A stretch of DNA of 43,562 nucleotides from Pseudomonadota bacterium (lineage in GTDB: Bacteria > Pseudomonadota > Gammaproteobacteria > Xanthomonadales > Rhodanobacteraceae). The notes under the pieces were generated by a model. That model did no database searches, was not told the origin of the DNA, and saw only the letters and a list, made by a program, of their open reading frames with translations. The position numbers were made by a program, and so were the translations under genes. Below are positions 1 to 9,832 of the stretch, in pieces. Each line of letters opens with the position of its first letter. The first letter of the stretch is position 1. The stretch is from positions 1 through 43,562 of the forward strand of contig JAJZET010000025.1 in NCBI GenBank assembly GCA_021805685.1, written 5' to 3'.

Positions 1-1505
1 GGGCGCACCTGGCGCGACAACGCGGCGACCGGCGTGTCGTCGCCCATCGAACCGGTGGCCTCGGCCTCAAGCTCGGCGATCACCTTCAGCACCGTCTCGC
101 GTTCCTCGCGCGAGAGACCGTACAGCTTCTGGTAGCAGCGCAGCTGTTCCGGCGGCAGCGGCTCGGCGGCCAGCGAGGGATCGATCAGGTCGGACTCCAG
201 GTAGCTGACGCCGGCGCGCAGCCAGTCGCGGTAGGGCGCGCGCTGGCGGTTGATGGCGTCGATGTCGGCGTCGCGCAGCAGGCGGTGCGCGCGGAAGTCC
301 ACCGCGATCATCTCGCCCGGCGCAAGCCGCCCCTTGGCGACCACGCGCGCCGAGGGCATGTCCCACAGGCCCGCCTCGGAGGCGATGATGAAATGGTTGT
401 CGTCGGACAGCGCCCAGCGCGCGGGACGCAGGCCATTGCGGTCCAGCGTGCAGGCGGCGTAGTGGCCGTCGCACATCACCAGGCCGGCGGGACCGTCCCA
501 CGGCTCGCTGTGCAGCGCGTAGTACTCGTAGAACGCCGCGAGGTCCTCGTCGATGTTCTCGCGCGCGGCGAACGCCGGCGGCACCAGCACGCGCATCGCG
601 GCGAGCAGGTCGAGGCCGCCGGCCAGCAGCACCTCCAGCGCGTTGTCGAGGCTTTCCGAATCCGAGCCCTGCTGGCGCACCAGCGGGCCGAGGTCGCCCA
701 GCTCGACGCGCGGCGAGCGCCAGATCGTCTCGCGCGCCTGCATCCAGCGGCGGTTGGCGCGGATGGTGTTGATCTCGCCGTTGTGCGCCAGCAGGCGGAA
801 CGGCTGCGCCAGCCGCCACTGCGGCATGGTGTTGGTGGAGAAGCGCTGGTGGAACACCACCGCGTCGGCGACCAGCGCGGGATGGGTGAGATCGGCGAAC
901 ACCTCGCGCAGGCGGCCCGGCGCGGCCATCGCCTTGTAGCCGACCACCTCGGCCGACAGCGTCACCACGTAGAACGACGGATCGTCCGCCAGCGCGGTCT
1001 CGGCGCGGCGACGCGCGCGGAACAGCGCGCGTTCGAACGCCTCGTCGCCCATGCCTTCGCCGGCTTCGGCGAACAGCTGCCGCACGCGCGGACGCGCGGC
1101 GGCGGCCAACGGGCCGCAAGCCGCTTCGTTCACTGCCACGTCGCGCCAGCCCACCACGCGCACGCCTTCCTCGACGAGGTGCCGCTCCAGCACTTTCGCC
1201 GCGAAATCATCGGAAGAATCGAGGAACACCAAGCCTGCCGCGAAACGCTCACCGAGGACCAGGCCCGCTCCGCTCGCCAACGCGCGCAGCCACGCCTGCG
1301 GCCGGCGAATCAGCACGCCGCAGCCGTCACCGCTCACGCCATCGGCATTCACCGCACCACGGTGCGAAAGTTTCGCCAGGGCGTCGAACGCGGTATCGAC
1401 CACCCATGCGCTGGCGCGACCGTCGATCTGCGCCACCAGGCCGAAACCGCAGCTGTCGTGTTCGAACGCCGCGTCGTACAGGGTTGTTCCACCGGACTGC
1501 TTCAT
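1..1505 (-). CDS. gltB: Glutamate synthase (NADPH) large subunit, N-terminal part; 3' end runs off the window
   Basis: Reverse-strand reading frame opens MKQSGGTTLYDAAFEHDSCGFGLVAQIDGRAS... with N-terminal Cys-type glutaminase motifs (HRGAVNADGVSGDGCG, HQRFSTNTMPQWRLAQPFRLLAHNGEINTIRANRRWM). Missing from the ORF track because it is open at the window edge. Confidence 0.93.
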   Translation of the reverse strand, partial: MKQSGGTTLYDAAFEHDSCGFGLVAQIDGRASAWVVDTAFDALAKLSHRGAVNADGVSGDGCGVLIRRPQAWLRALASGAGLVLGERFAAGLVFLDSSDDFAAKVLERHLVEEGVRVVGWRDVAVNEAACGPLAAAARPRVRQLFAEAGEGMGDEAFERALFRARRRAETALADDPSFYVVTLSAEVVGYKAMAAPGRLREVFADLTHPALVADAVVFHQRFSTNTMPQWRLAQPFRLLAHNGEINTIRANRRWMQARETIWRSPRVELGDLGPLVRQQGSDSESLDNALEVLLAGGLDLLAAMRVLVPPAFAARENIDEDLAAFYEYYALHSEPWDGPAGLVMCDGHYAACTLDRNGLRPARWALSDDNHFIIASEAGLWDMPSARVVAKGRLAPGEMIAVDFRAHRLLRDADIDAINRQRAPYRDWLRAGVSYLESDLIDPSLAAEPLPPEQLRCYQKLYGLSREERETVLKVIAELEAEATGSMGDDTPVAALSRQVR

Positions 1506-1585
1506 CTTGCTCACTCGCTGGACGGCAGGGCACGGAAGCCCGGCGACGCCTTGGCGTCGTGGCGGGCTGCGTGGATTACGGTTCG

Positions 1586-1614
1586 ACTACAGCACACTTG
1601 TTGCGACGCGTCAA
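1586..1614 (-). promoter_or_regulatory. Candidate sigma70-type promoter for gltB (TTGACG-17 nt-TGTAGT)
   Basis: Reverse complement reads TTGACG CGTCGCAACAAGTGTGC TGTAGT, about 80 bp upstream of the gltB ATG. Confidence 0.4.
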
Positions 1615-2019
1615 AGACTTCTATACGTCCAAATGGAATTTGGCGTTGGAAGACGTAATGGCCGCTTCGGATAGCGTGTCTCTCGCCGCGAAGGGCGACG
1701 GCCGCCATGCTGCTGGCGGATGGTTTCCTCGACAGCGCACACCGGGTCCAGCGGATGGCGCCCGTGCGAATCGCCCGGCTCACTGAAAAATGATCGCGCC
1801 GATATCGCCGCACGGATCGAGCTGGCGAAGTGCGGGCGGCCTTGCGCCGTCAGACGCGGCCAGATCCGGAGAGCCCACAGACGCTACGGCGCCGGGATCG
1901 AAGAGGCCATCGTCGGCACGCTGGGCGACGCGGCCGGCAGCCGGGTGCCGCCGCGCCGGCGCAGATGCGGCGGCATGGGGGGCTGGTGCGTGAGCTGTTG
2001 GATAGCTTGTGCGCCAGCC

Positions 2020-3552
2020 TCAGAGCGCCTCGCCGGGGGCATCCAGGCACGGCCGTGCCGCGTGATGGGAGCGACCCGCCCGGCGGGATGACCGCGCTTC
2101 CGGCCGGGCGCGCGCGGCGTCCTGCGTGCCGGCGAACGCCAGGCTCACTGCCAGGCCCGGCGCGGCGTCTTCCAACTGCAGGGTGGCGCCGTGCAGCTCG
2201 GCGACGGAGCGCACCAGCGCAAGCCCGAGCCCGTTGCCTTCGGTATGACGGCTGCGGTCCAGGCGCATGAAGGGCTGCAGCACCTCGCCGCGTGCCGACG
2301 CCGGGATGCCGGGGCCGTCGTCGCGGACGCCCGCGCGCACGACCTCGCCGGTGGCCGCCAGCCAGACCGTGACGGTCGTCGCCGGCGGCGTGTGGCGAAT
2401 CGCGTTCTCGATCAGGTTGACGAACACCTGCACCAGCAGCTCGCGGTCGCCATGCACCGGCGGCGACGGACGGATGTCCGCGCGCAGGGTCCGGGATTCG
2501 GCCTCGGCGACCGGGGCGTACGCATCCACCAGTTCCTCCAGCAGCGGCGCGAGGTGCACCGGTGCGAAGCCGCTGCGCGGCTCGCCGGATTCGACCCGGG
2601 CGATGCGCAGCAGCGCCTGGAATATGTTGAGCAATTCGTCGATCTCGCCGAGCGCGCCGTCCACCGCGACCGCCAGCCCGGGATCGGACGCGGCGGCGGG
2701 ATGGCGGTGCATGCGCTCCAGCCGCTGGCGCAGCCGGGTCAGCGGGGTACGCAGGTCGTGCGCGATGTCGGCGCCCAGCCGGCGCACGTCGGCCAGCAGC
2801 GAGGCGATGCGGTCCAGCATCTGGTTCACGGTGAGCGCGATCATGTCGAGCTCGTCGCCGCTGCCGCGCAGTGGCATGCGCTCGGCCAGGTTGCCCTCGC
2901 TGATCCGTCCGGCTGCGTCCGACATCGCGCCGACACGGCGCAGGAGCTGCCGTCCAATCAGCCAGCCGACCACCAGCGAACCGGCGACGATCAGCAGCAG
3001 GGCCAGCGCGAAGATGCGCGCCGCCACGTCCTGCATCTGGCGGATGTAGTAGCTGTCACGGCCGACCACCAGCCAGCCGTTCCGCGCGGTGCGCACGGTG
3101 TAGAGCATCAGCTGGTGCGAGCGTGGCGCCGGCAGGCGGCTGGTGGCGCGGGGCGTGAAGCGTTCCACCGACCAGCCCTTGCGCAGCGGCCGGTTGTCCA
3201 GGTTGCCGGCCAGCTTGATGCCATTGGCGGCGTACAGCGCGTACCAGCGCGGCAGGCCCGCACCGAGGATGGTGCGCTCCTCGATTTCGGTGCTGAGCGC
3301 GTCCAGGCCCTGCTGGTAGGACAACAGCACCAGGTCGCGCGCGTCGGCACGCAGTTCCTCGCGCTGCTCCAGTCGCGCCTCGCGCTCGGTGCCCAGCCAC
3401 AGCACCGCCGCGGTCAACACCGAGAACAGCGCGAACAGCCCGGCCAGGATCAGCGCAAGGCGGAACGCGCTGGTCTGCCTATGCCGGGCGCGGCCGGGCC
3501 TGGAGCCGATAGCCGTAGCCACGGACCGTCTCGATGAGGCTCTCGCCGCCAT
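2020..3552 (-). CDS. Sensor histidine kinase (HAMP, HisKA, HATPase_c); true start likely inside the ORF (GTG near 3522), overlapping the regulator gene
   Basis: Two TM segments, DIAHDLRTPLTRLRQRLE (H-box), NLIENAIRHTPP (N-box), DDGPGIP (G-box). Confidence 0.92.
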   Translation of the reverse strand: MAARASSRRSVATAIGSRPGRARHRQTSAFRLALILAGLFALFSVLTAAVLWLGTEREARLEQREELRADARDLVLLSYQQGLDALSTEIEERTILGAGLPRWYALYAANGIKLAGNLDNRPLRKGWSVERFTPRATSRLPAPRSHQLMLYTVRTARNGWLVVGRDSYYIRQMQDVAARIFALALLLIVAGSLVVGWLIGRQLLRRVGAMSDAAGRISEGNLAERMPLRGSGDELDMIALTVNQMLDRIASLLADVRRLGADIAHDLRTPLTRLRQRLERMHRHPAAASDPGLAVAVDGALGEIDELLNIFQALLRIARVESGEPRSGFAPVHLAPLLEELVDAYAPVAEAESRTLRADIRPSPPVHGDRELLVQVFVNLIENAIRHTPPATTVTVWLAATGEVVRAGVRDDGPGIPASARGEVLQPFMRLDRSRHTEGNGLGLALVRSVAELHGATLQLEDAAPGLAVSLAFAGTQDAARARPEARSSRRAGRSHHAARPCLDAPGEAL

Positions 3553-4165
3553 TCACGCGCACCTTGCCGCGCAGCCGCGACATGTGGGTCTCCACCACGC
3601 CGGTGCGCGGATTGAAGTGGAAGCGCCAGACCTGCTCCAGCAGCATCGAGCGCGTCACCACCTTGCCGGCGTGGCGCATCAGGATCTCGAACAGGCGGAA
3701 CTCGGTAGGCGTGAGGTCCAGCGGCTCGCCCATGCAGGTCGCCGAATGCCGGGTCAGGTCAAGCGCCAGCGGGCCCCACTCCAGCGACGACGATTCGCGG
3801 CTGAGCGCCGGCCGGCGCGACAGCGCGCGCAGCCGCGCCACCAGTTCCGCCATCGCGAACGGTTTGCCGAGGTAGTCGTCGGCGCCGGCATCCAGGCCCT
3901 CGATGCGCTGGTGGGTTTCGCACAGCGCGGTGAGCATGATGATGCTGGACTGCACGTTGGCGCTGCGCACGGCGCGGATGAAGCTGACCCCGTCCAGCCC
4001 CGGCAGCTTGCGGTCCACCACGATGCCGTCGAAGCCGCCCTGCACGGCCAGCGCCACGCCCTCGCGGCCGTCGCCGACCGCATGCGTGGCATAGCCTTCC
4101 TCGGACAGCCCGCCGTCGATCCAGTCGCGGGTCTCGCGGTCGTCCTCGACGATCAGAACACGCAA
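3479..4165 (-). CDS. OmpR/PhoB-family response regulator; likely TTG start at 4165 (ORF track extends to 4270)
   Basis: LRVLIVEDD..., VVDRKLPGLDG phosphoacceptor, DYLGKPF, winged-helix DNA-binding end VETHMSRLRGKVRVNGGESLIETVRGYGYRL. Confidence 0.92.
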   Translation of the reverse strand: MRVLIVEDDRETRDWIDGGLSEEGYATHAVGDGREGVALAVQGGFDGIVVDRKLPGLDGVSFIRAVRSANVQSSIIMLTALCETHQRIEGLDAGADDYLGKPFAMAELVARLRALSRRPALSRESSSLEWGPLALDLTRHSATCMGEPLDLTPTEFRLFEILMRHAGKVVTRSMLLEQVWRFHFNPRTGVVETHMSRLRGKVRVNGGESLIETVRGYGYRLQARPRPA

Positions 4166-4270
4166 GGTAGCCTCCGGGTCGAACCCCTCGGCGCTGGCAT
4201 CATGCCCGGCGCCGACATCAGAATCCGTTACGGTAGGCGTCGATTGTGACGTTCCAATGAAACCCGGCAT

Positions 4271-5788
4271 TCAATGCACCGGACCGCCGTGGCGGCCGGC
4301 CAGCCGGCTCCACGCCACGCCCGGCAGCGACGGCGTCTGCTGCTCGCGCACCGCTTGCAGGGCGTCCGGATCGAGGCCGAGTGCCGAGAGCATGGTCGGC
4401 GCCACCTCGGTGGTCGACACCGGCATGTCGAGGCGCCGGCCGGGGTCGGGCAGCATGGGCCCGGACACCAGCAGGGCCACGCGGGTGTCGTCCGTGTCGA
4501 AGCCGCCGTGTTCGGCGCGCTTGGTGGCGCCGGCCTTGGCATAGATCACGCCCGGCCGGGGGATCACGATCAGGTCCGGCGTGCGCGCGTCGTGCGCCGG
4601 CGAGGGGAACAGCAGCGCCAGCCGGCGCCCCCACAGCACGCGCTCGATGCCCAGCCGCTTGCGGTCGGCCAGCAGGGTACGCGCCACCGTGCCGGTGGTG
4701 CGCTGGTCGTGCAGCCAGATCAGCGCGCTGCGGTCGGTGGTCAGCTGGGCCGGCTCGCCGTCCGCCGCCGCCGCGATGACCGCGCGCAGCCAGCCGGACG
4801 GCACGTGGCGGAGCTGGTCCGGGTCGATCGGTCCATTGCCGTGCTTGGCGGTGACGATCACCAGCGTGTCACGGTCGAGATGGCGCTTCGCCAGCGCGTC
4901 CATCAGCTGGCCGATCAGGTTGTCGACATGGGTCAACGCCGCATCCAGCGACGGCGTCGGCGTGCCGTCCGCGCTCTGGTAGCCGGCGAGCTTCTCGGCC
5001 ACGTTCACGCTCTGCAGGTTGAGCCCGAACAGGGTGGGCACCGGCGCGCGGGCGTGGCCGTCGTGGCGGTAGCCGTCCACCTCGCGGATGACCGCCTCCA
5101 TCTTGCCGGTGTCGTAGGTCTCGGTGCGGGCGATCGAGGCGGTGACCGCGTCGGTATCGAGGTGGCCTTCGCCGTCCACGCCGATTTCCGGTGTGTAGAG
5201 GTCGCTGACACCGTTGCCGGACGGGCCTTGCACGATCGCGTACGCAGGGTGCTTGTCCGCCCACGCGGTGTAGCCGCCGGCGGCATGCACCACGTTGAAC
5301 ACCGTGTTCACGCGCAGGTACTGCCAGGGATAGACCGGGCGGCAGCCGTGCGCGGGGTCGCGCGGCAGCTTGGCCGCATCGATGCGCTGGCCGCCGGGCG
5401 CATCCACCGCCTCGTTGTACAGCACGTGCGCGCCGATGGCGTTGCAGGGGCCGGTCGGCGGCGCCAGCGAACGATCCCAGCTGCTGTCGTAGTAGACGCC
5501 CGTCACGGCCGGGGTGCCGCCGGTCACCAGGGCGAGCAGACCCGGGAACGAGTCGGCCGGCACCACCGTGTCGGCATGGGTGTACTCGATGCCACGCGCG
5601 GCCAGTGCGGCCAAGTGCGAGTCGGGATGGATCTCGATGTAGGTGCGCAGGTCCAGCGCATGCAGGCCATCGACGCTGATCAGCAGCACGTGCTTGATGG
5701 GGGCGGCTGCGGCAGGCGCGGCAAGGGCAGCGCCGCCGCACAGGCCGAGCAGGGCCACGGCGGTTCGGATCGTTTTCGCTAGGAGCAT
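4271..5788 (-). CDS. Secreted alkaline phosphatase superfamily protein (type I phosphodiesterase/nucleotide pyrophosphatase-like)
   Basis: Signal peptide MLLAKTIRTAVALLGLCGGAALA; KHVLLISVDGLHALDL, DTVVPADSFPGLLALVTGG, TAKHGNGPIDP, EHGGFDTDDTRVALLVSGP. Confidence 0.85.
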   Translation of the reverse strand: MLLAKTIRTAVALLGLCGGAALAAPAAAAPIKHVLLISVDGLHALDLRTYIEIHPDSHLAALAARGIEYTHADTVVPADSFPGLLALVTGGTPAVTGVYYDSSWDRSLAPPTGPCNAIGAHVLYNEAVDAPGGQRIDAAKLPRDPAHGCRPVYPWQYLRVNTVFNVVHAAGGYTAWADKHPAYAIVQGPSGNGVSDLYTPEIGVDGEGHLDTDAVTASIARTETYDTGKMEAVIREVDGYRHDGHARAPVPTLFGLNLQSVNVAEKLAGYQSADGTPTPSLDAALTHVDNLIGQLMDALAKRHLDRDTLVIVTAKHGNGPIDPDQLRHVPSGWLRAVIAAAADGEPAQLTTDRSALIWLHDQRTTGTVARTLLADRKRLGIERVLWGRRLALLFPSPAHDARTPDLIVIPRPGVIYAKAGATKRAEHGGFDTDDTRVALLVSGPMLPDPGRRLDMPVSTTEVAPTMLSALGLDPDALQAVREQQTPSLPGVAWSRLAGRHGGPVH

Positions 5789-5807
5789 GAAGCGGACTCG
5801 CAGGGAA

Positions 5808-5836
5808 GACGCCCGCCGTGGCTGCCGGCGGGCGTC
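5808..5836. other. Stem-loop, 11-bp arms (GACGCCCGCCG / CGGCGGGCGTC)
   Basis: Exact inverted repeat in the TBDR1-phosphodiesterase intergenic gap. Confidence 0.7.
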
Positions 5837-5847
5837 CGTAAGGAAGG

Positions 5848-5871
5848 GGGCCGGCGCCATGGCGCCGGCCC
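5848..5871. other. 24-bp perfect palindrome GGGCCGGCGCCATGGCGCCGGCCC
   Basis: Exact self-complementary sequence just after the TBDR1 stop codon; no T-tract. Confidence 0.75.
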
Positions 5872-5878
5872 GAGGACG

Positions 5879-8278
5879 TCAGCGCACCGGGATGTCGAAG
5901 TTGAACATCACGCTGCGGCCGGCCTGGGTGAAGAACAGCGGCACGCCGTTGCCGGTGTAACCGCCCAGGTCGTCCAGCGTCTTGTTGTCGGCCAGGTTGT
6001 GGACCTGCAGGCTCAGCTTGGTGCCACGTGGCAGCACCGCGGCGGTTGGCAGCGTGTAGTTCAGCGCGAGGCTGGTCAGGGTCGATGGGCGGAAACGATA
6101 GATGCCGATCGCGTTGCCCTGCGCGTCCTGCGCGATGTCACCGAATTCGGCGCCGACATACTTGGCGATCACCGATGCGCTCCAGGCACCCTGGTGGTAG
6201 ATCACGCCGGCGGCGCCGGTGTACCGCGGCACCATCGCCAGCTGCAGCCCGTTGGAGTTCTGCGTGGCCTTGTTGTAGCTGGCGTTGCCGTAAAGGCTGA
6301 AACCACCGCCGACCACGTAGCTGGCCTCGATCTCGCCGCCACGGTATTTGGTACCGCCGAGGTTGGAGAAGATCGTCACGTTGCCGATCTTGTGCTTGGT
6401 CACCTGGTTGGTGAAGTTGATCGCGTACAGGTCGGCGGACAGGCTGAGGCGATCGCTCTGCCACACGGTGCCGAGCTGGTAGTTGGTCGTCGACTGCGGG
6501 TTGACGTTCTGGTCCGCGACCAGCGGATTCGGCACGTAGAACAGGTTCTCGTTCGGCGCCAGGTAGCCCTTGGCGGCCTGCAGGTAGGCGGTCCAGCCCG
6601 ACTGGATCCGGTAGTGCAGGTCGATCGCCGGCAGCAGGGTCCGCCAGGACTGCGCATAGTTCTGCGCCGCACCCACCTTCTGCTGCACGGGGGCCACATC
6701 GTGACGGCGGAAGTAGACGTACTTCAGGCCAGGCGTGACGGTGAACGCATCGGTGACGTGCCAGGCATATTCCAGGTACGGCTGCACGGTGAGGAAGGTA
6801 CCGTCGATGCGGCGCTTGGTCGCCGCCAGCGGCGTCGCCGCGTCGTAGGCGCCGCCGTTGCTGAAGTCGATATTCGCCTGGTAGCGGTGATAGAGCTGCT
6901 TGTTCACCCACAGGCCATAGTGCAGCTCGCCGGGACCGAAGTCCTGGCTCAGGCGCAGCATGTCGCCCCAGTTGCGGTACAGGTTGTACATCTTCTGGCC
7001 GGGCACGTCGTTGGCGCCGTAGATCGTGCCGTTGGTGCTGCCCGCACCGGCCGGGAAGGTGCCGTCGCCGGCCGAACCCGCAGGACCGTTGAGGCTGCCG
7101 TAGTCGTAGTTGCCGCCGTTCGGGTCGTTGCCGTTCCAGCCGTGGTGGTAGTAGGCGTAGGTGTAGACCTTGTTGTCCAGCGTCACGTCGCCAAGCAGGC
7201 TGTGCAGGCCGACATACTCGAAATCGGAGTTGATCGTGTCGCCGTTGTAGTTGGCGAACGCCTGGCTGTTCGGGTTGCTGGAAAAGCCGTAGTTCATGCC
7301 GAGCTGCTGCATCTGGCCCGGCATGCTGCTGGTGAACGGCGGCGTGCCGTTGTTGACCGCCACGTACGGGTACGAGGTGGCACCGACGATCGCCGCGTTG
7401 GTGCCCGAATTCTGGTTGGTCATCGCCACCACGGTCAGCTGGGTATGTTCGCCCAGCGGCTTGACCGCCTTCATGAAGAAGTTCTTGCGGTCCATGTTGG
7501 CGCCGGTCAGGTAGCCGTTGGACTTCACCTGGCGATAGTCCACGAAGGCCCTCATGTCGCCGAAGTCGTGCATCGTGCCGGTATCGAAGGAGCCTCCCAG
7601 CATGCGCGTGGCGAAGCTGCCGTAGCTGCCGTAGACGTGGCCGACAGCCTCGGCCTCCGGCGCGCGCGTGTCCATGCCCACGGTGCCGCCGAAGGTGGCG
7701 AAGCCCACCGTGGAAGCATTGCCGGGACCGCGATCGACCGTGATCGAACCCAGGTCCTGCGACATGAAGTAATCGGGCGAGTGGTGGGTGAAGTCGTTGG
7801 GATCGCCGACCGGGATGCCATCCATGGTGAGGTTGAACTCGCCGTCCCTGAAGCCGCGGATACTCATGTCGCGGCTTTCGGTCAGGCCGGCGCCGTTCGG
7901 ATCATGCTGGCTCACGCTGGGCGTGATGGCGATGATGTCGGCATAGGTGGCGCTCGGCGAGGTGTTGTCGCTGATGTAGTTGCGATCGATCACCGAGGTA
8001 GGCTGGGTCACCTCCAGCGGCGTGGTCGCCGGAACGCGGGGAAGCGTCAGCGTCGCGGCGGTCACCGTCATCCCCGACATCTGCACGACCTTGTGCTTGC
8101 GGACCGTATCGGGCGAGAAGTCCGAACTGGCGGCGGCGCCACTCGTGCTGTTGCTGCCGGCCGCGGTCGCGGCGGAGGCGGCAGGCTGGGTGGCGGCCGT
8201 GGCGGCGATGGGCAGCAGTACGCAACCGATGGCCAGCGCCAACACGGTGTGGGACGGATAGCGACGACGCAACGACAT
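5879..8278 (-). CDS. TonB-dependent receptor (TBDR1)
   Basis: Signal peptide MSLRRRYPSHTVLALAIGCVLLPIAATAATQ; plug domain (SRDMSIRGFRDGEFNLTMDGIPVGDPND), beta-barrel, C-terminal ...MFNFDIPVR. Start placed at 8278 rather than the 999-aa ORF start. Confidence 0.9.
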   Translation of the reverse strand: MSLRRRYPSHTVLALAIGCVLLPIAATAATQPAASAATAAGSNSTSGAAASSDFSPDTVRKHKVVQMSGMTVTAATLTLPRVPATTPLEVTQPTSVIDRNYISDNTSPSATYADIIAITPSVSQHDPNGAGLTESRDMSIRGFRDGEFNLTMDGIPVGDPNDFTHHSPDYFMSQDLGSITVDRGPGNASTVGFATFGGTVGMDTRAPEAEAVGHVYGSYGSFATRMLGGSFDTGTMHDFGDMRAFVDYRQVKSNGYLTGANMDRKNFFMKAVKPLGEHTQLTVVAMTNQNSGTNAAIVGATSYPYVAVNNGTPPFTSSMPGQMQQLGMNYGFSSNPNSQAFANYNGDTINSDFEYVGLHSLLGDVTLDNKVYTYAYYHHGWNGNDPNGGNYDYGSLNGPAGSAGDGTFPAGAGSTNGTIYGANDVPGQKMYNLYRNWGDMLRLSQDFGPGELHYGLWVNKQLYHRYQANIDFSNGGAYDAATPLAATKRRIDGTFLTVQPYLEYAWHVTDAFTVTPGLKYVYFRRHDVAPVQQKVGAAQNYAQSWRTLLPAIDLHYRIQSGWTAYLQAAKGYLAPNENLFYVPNPLVADQNVNPQSTTNYQLGTVWQSDRLSLSADLYAINFTNQVTKHKIGNVTIFSNLGGTKYRGGEIEASYVVGGGFSLYGNASYNKATQNSNGLQLAMVPRYTGAAGVIYHQGAWSASVIAKYVGAEFGDIAQDAQGNAIGIYRFRPSTLTSLALNYTLPTAAVLPRGTKLSLQVHNLADNKTLDDLGGYTGNGVPLFFTQAGRSVMFNFDIPVR

Positions 8279-8513
8279 GGGAAAGTCTCCGGGAGGGGCG
8301 CAAGAATTCCCGGCATGTTGATCATGCGGTATGGCGGCGGCTTTACCGTGGGCTGCCGATCCCCCCACGAAAACCTTGCGGAATCGCAAGATGGCCGCCA
8401 CCCCTCCGTTGCGCCGGCGGTCGCCTGCCGGACGATCCCGCCTGCGGCGCGCGCGCAGTCGCCCGGGCGGCGAGTGGCTCGCCCCCGTCCGCGGGCTCGG
8501 CGATAATCGGCCG

Positions 8514-9728
8514 ATGCCCAGCCCCCTCCGCGTCGCCCGCCTCACCGTTCTCCCTGTCCTGGCACTGAGCGCCGCACTCGCCGGCGCGCCGGCGCAGGCA
8601 CGGCAGGACAAGAGCCAGGCCGAACAGGCCGCGGCGAAGCAGAAGCTGAGCAACCTACACCAGCAGCTGCAGGCCCTGGACAAGCGGCAGGCCGCGACCG
8701 CCGCACGCCGCGACCAGCTCAATGCCGAACTGGCGAAGCAGACCACCGCACTGGCTGCCGCCGCGCGCGCGCTGCGCGAGACCGACGCCGCGATCGCCGC
8801 CAAGCAACAGCAACTCCAGCAGTTGCAGCAGCAGCGCGCCGACCTCCAGCAGAAGCTGGCCAGCCAGCGCGCCGCCATCGCCGACCTGCTGCGCGCCAGC
8901 TATGCGCTCGGCCACGGCTCCGACCTGCGCCTGTTGCTGGACAACGAGGACGTGGGCCGCATCGCGCGGGCGTTGGTCTATTCGAAATACTTCCAACAGG
9001 ACCGCCTGCAGAAGGTGCAGCAGCTGATGGCCGGGCTCGCCCAGCTGCAGACGCTGGAGCAGCAGATCACCGCCGAGCAGCAGGCGCTGCAGGTCCAGCG
9101 CGACCAGCGTGAAAAGCAGAGTGCACAACTGGCGCAGCAGCGTGCCGCGCAGCAGAAGCTGGCTGCCGCGGCCGACGCCACCTACCAGGACCAGGCCCAG
9201 CGGCTGGCTGCACTGAAGCAGGACGAGCAGTCGCTGAACTCGCTGGTCGCACGCCTGCAGCAGCAGATCGACCAGGCGATGCGCGAGGCCGCCGAACGCG
9301 CCGCCGCGCAGCAGGCCGCTGCGCGCAGGCACAGCAAGGCGCCGCCCCCCGTCGCCGTGGGCGGCGCCGGCGCCAACATCCGCGGCAACCTGCCTTGGCC
9401 GGCCTCGGGCGAGGTACACAGCTACGGCAACGGCGTACTGATTCGCGCGCCCGGCGGCAGCGAGGTGCGTGCCGTGGCCAACGGTCGCGTGGTCTACGCC
9501 GGCTTCCTGCGCGGCTACGGCATGCTGCTGATCCTCAACCACGGCAACGGCTGGATGAGCATGTACGGCAACAACGAGGCGCTGCTGCACAACGTGGGCG
9601 ACGCGGTGAAGGCGGGCCAGGCCGTGGGCACCGCCAGCGCGCCCACCGGCGTCAACACCGGCGTGTATTTCGAACTGCGCAAGAACGGCCAGCCGGTCGA
9701 TCCGCGCAGTTGGCTGAAGTCCCACTGA
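8514..9728 (+). CDS. envC: Murein hydrolase activator EnvC-like (coiled coil + peptidase M23/LytM)
   Basis: Signal peptide, long Q-rich coiled coil, C-terminal LytM-like GVLIRAPGGSEVRAVANGRVVYAGFLRGYGMLLILNHGNGWMSMYGNNEALLHNVGD. Confidence 0.85.
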   Translation: MPSPLRVARLTVLPVLALSAALAGAPAQARQDKSQAEQAAAKQKLSNLHQQLQALDKRQAATAARRDQLNAELAKQTTALAAAARALRETDAAIAAKQQQLQQLQQQRADLQQKLASQRAAIADLLRASYALGHGSDLRLLLDNEDVGRIARALVYSKYFQQDRLQKVQQLMAGLAQLQTLEQQITAEQQALQVQRDQREKQSAQLAQQRAAQQKLAAAADATYQDQAQRLAALKQDEQSLNSLVARLQQQIDQAMREAAERAAAQQAAARRHSKAPPPVAVGGAGANIRGNLPWPASGEVHSYGNGVLIRAPGGSEVRAVANGRVVYAGFLRGYGMLLILNHGNGWMSMYGNNEALLHNVGDAVKAGQAVGTASAPTGVNTGVYFELRKNGQPVDPRSWLKSH

Positions 9729-9832
9729 TCGCGCGACGCGGCGACGTTGACGGCGGGGCGCCGCCGTCGCACGCTGGCGGCATCGAGGCCGGCCGCCTGT
9801 GCGGCTTCACCCCACTTCCCCGGAGTCGTTCC

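Noticed and set aside
5999-8506. 835-aa plus-strand ORF antisense to TBDR1
   Set aside because: Shadow ORF; TBDR1 on the minus strand has a clear signal peptide, plug and barrel.
8279-8878. N-terminal 200-aa extension of TBDR1 in the ORF track
   Set aside because: It overlaps envC in antisense and lies before a clear signal peptide (MSLRRRYPSHTVLALAIG) at 8278.
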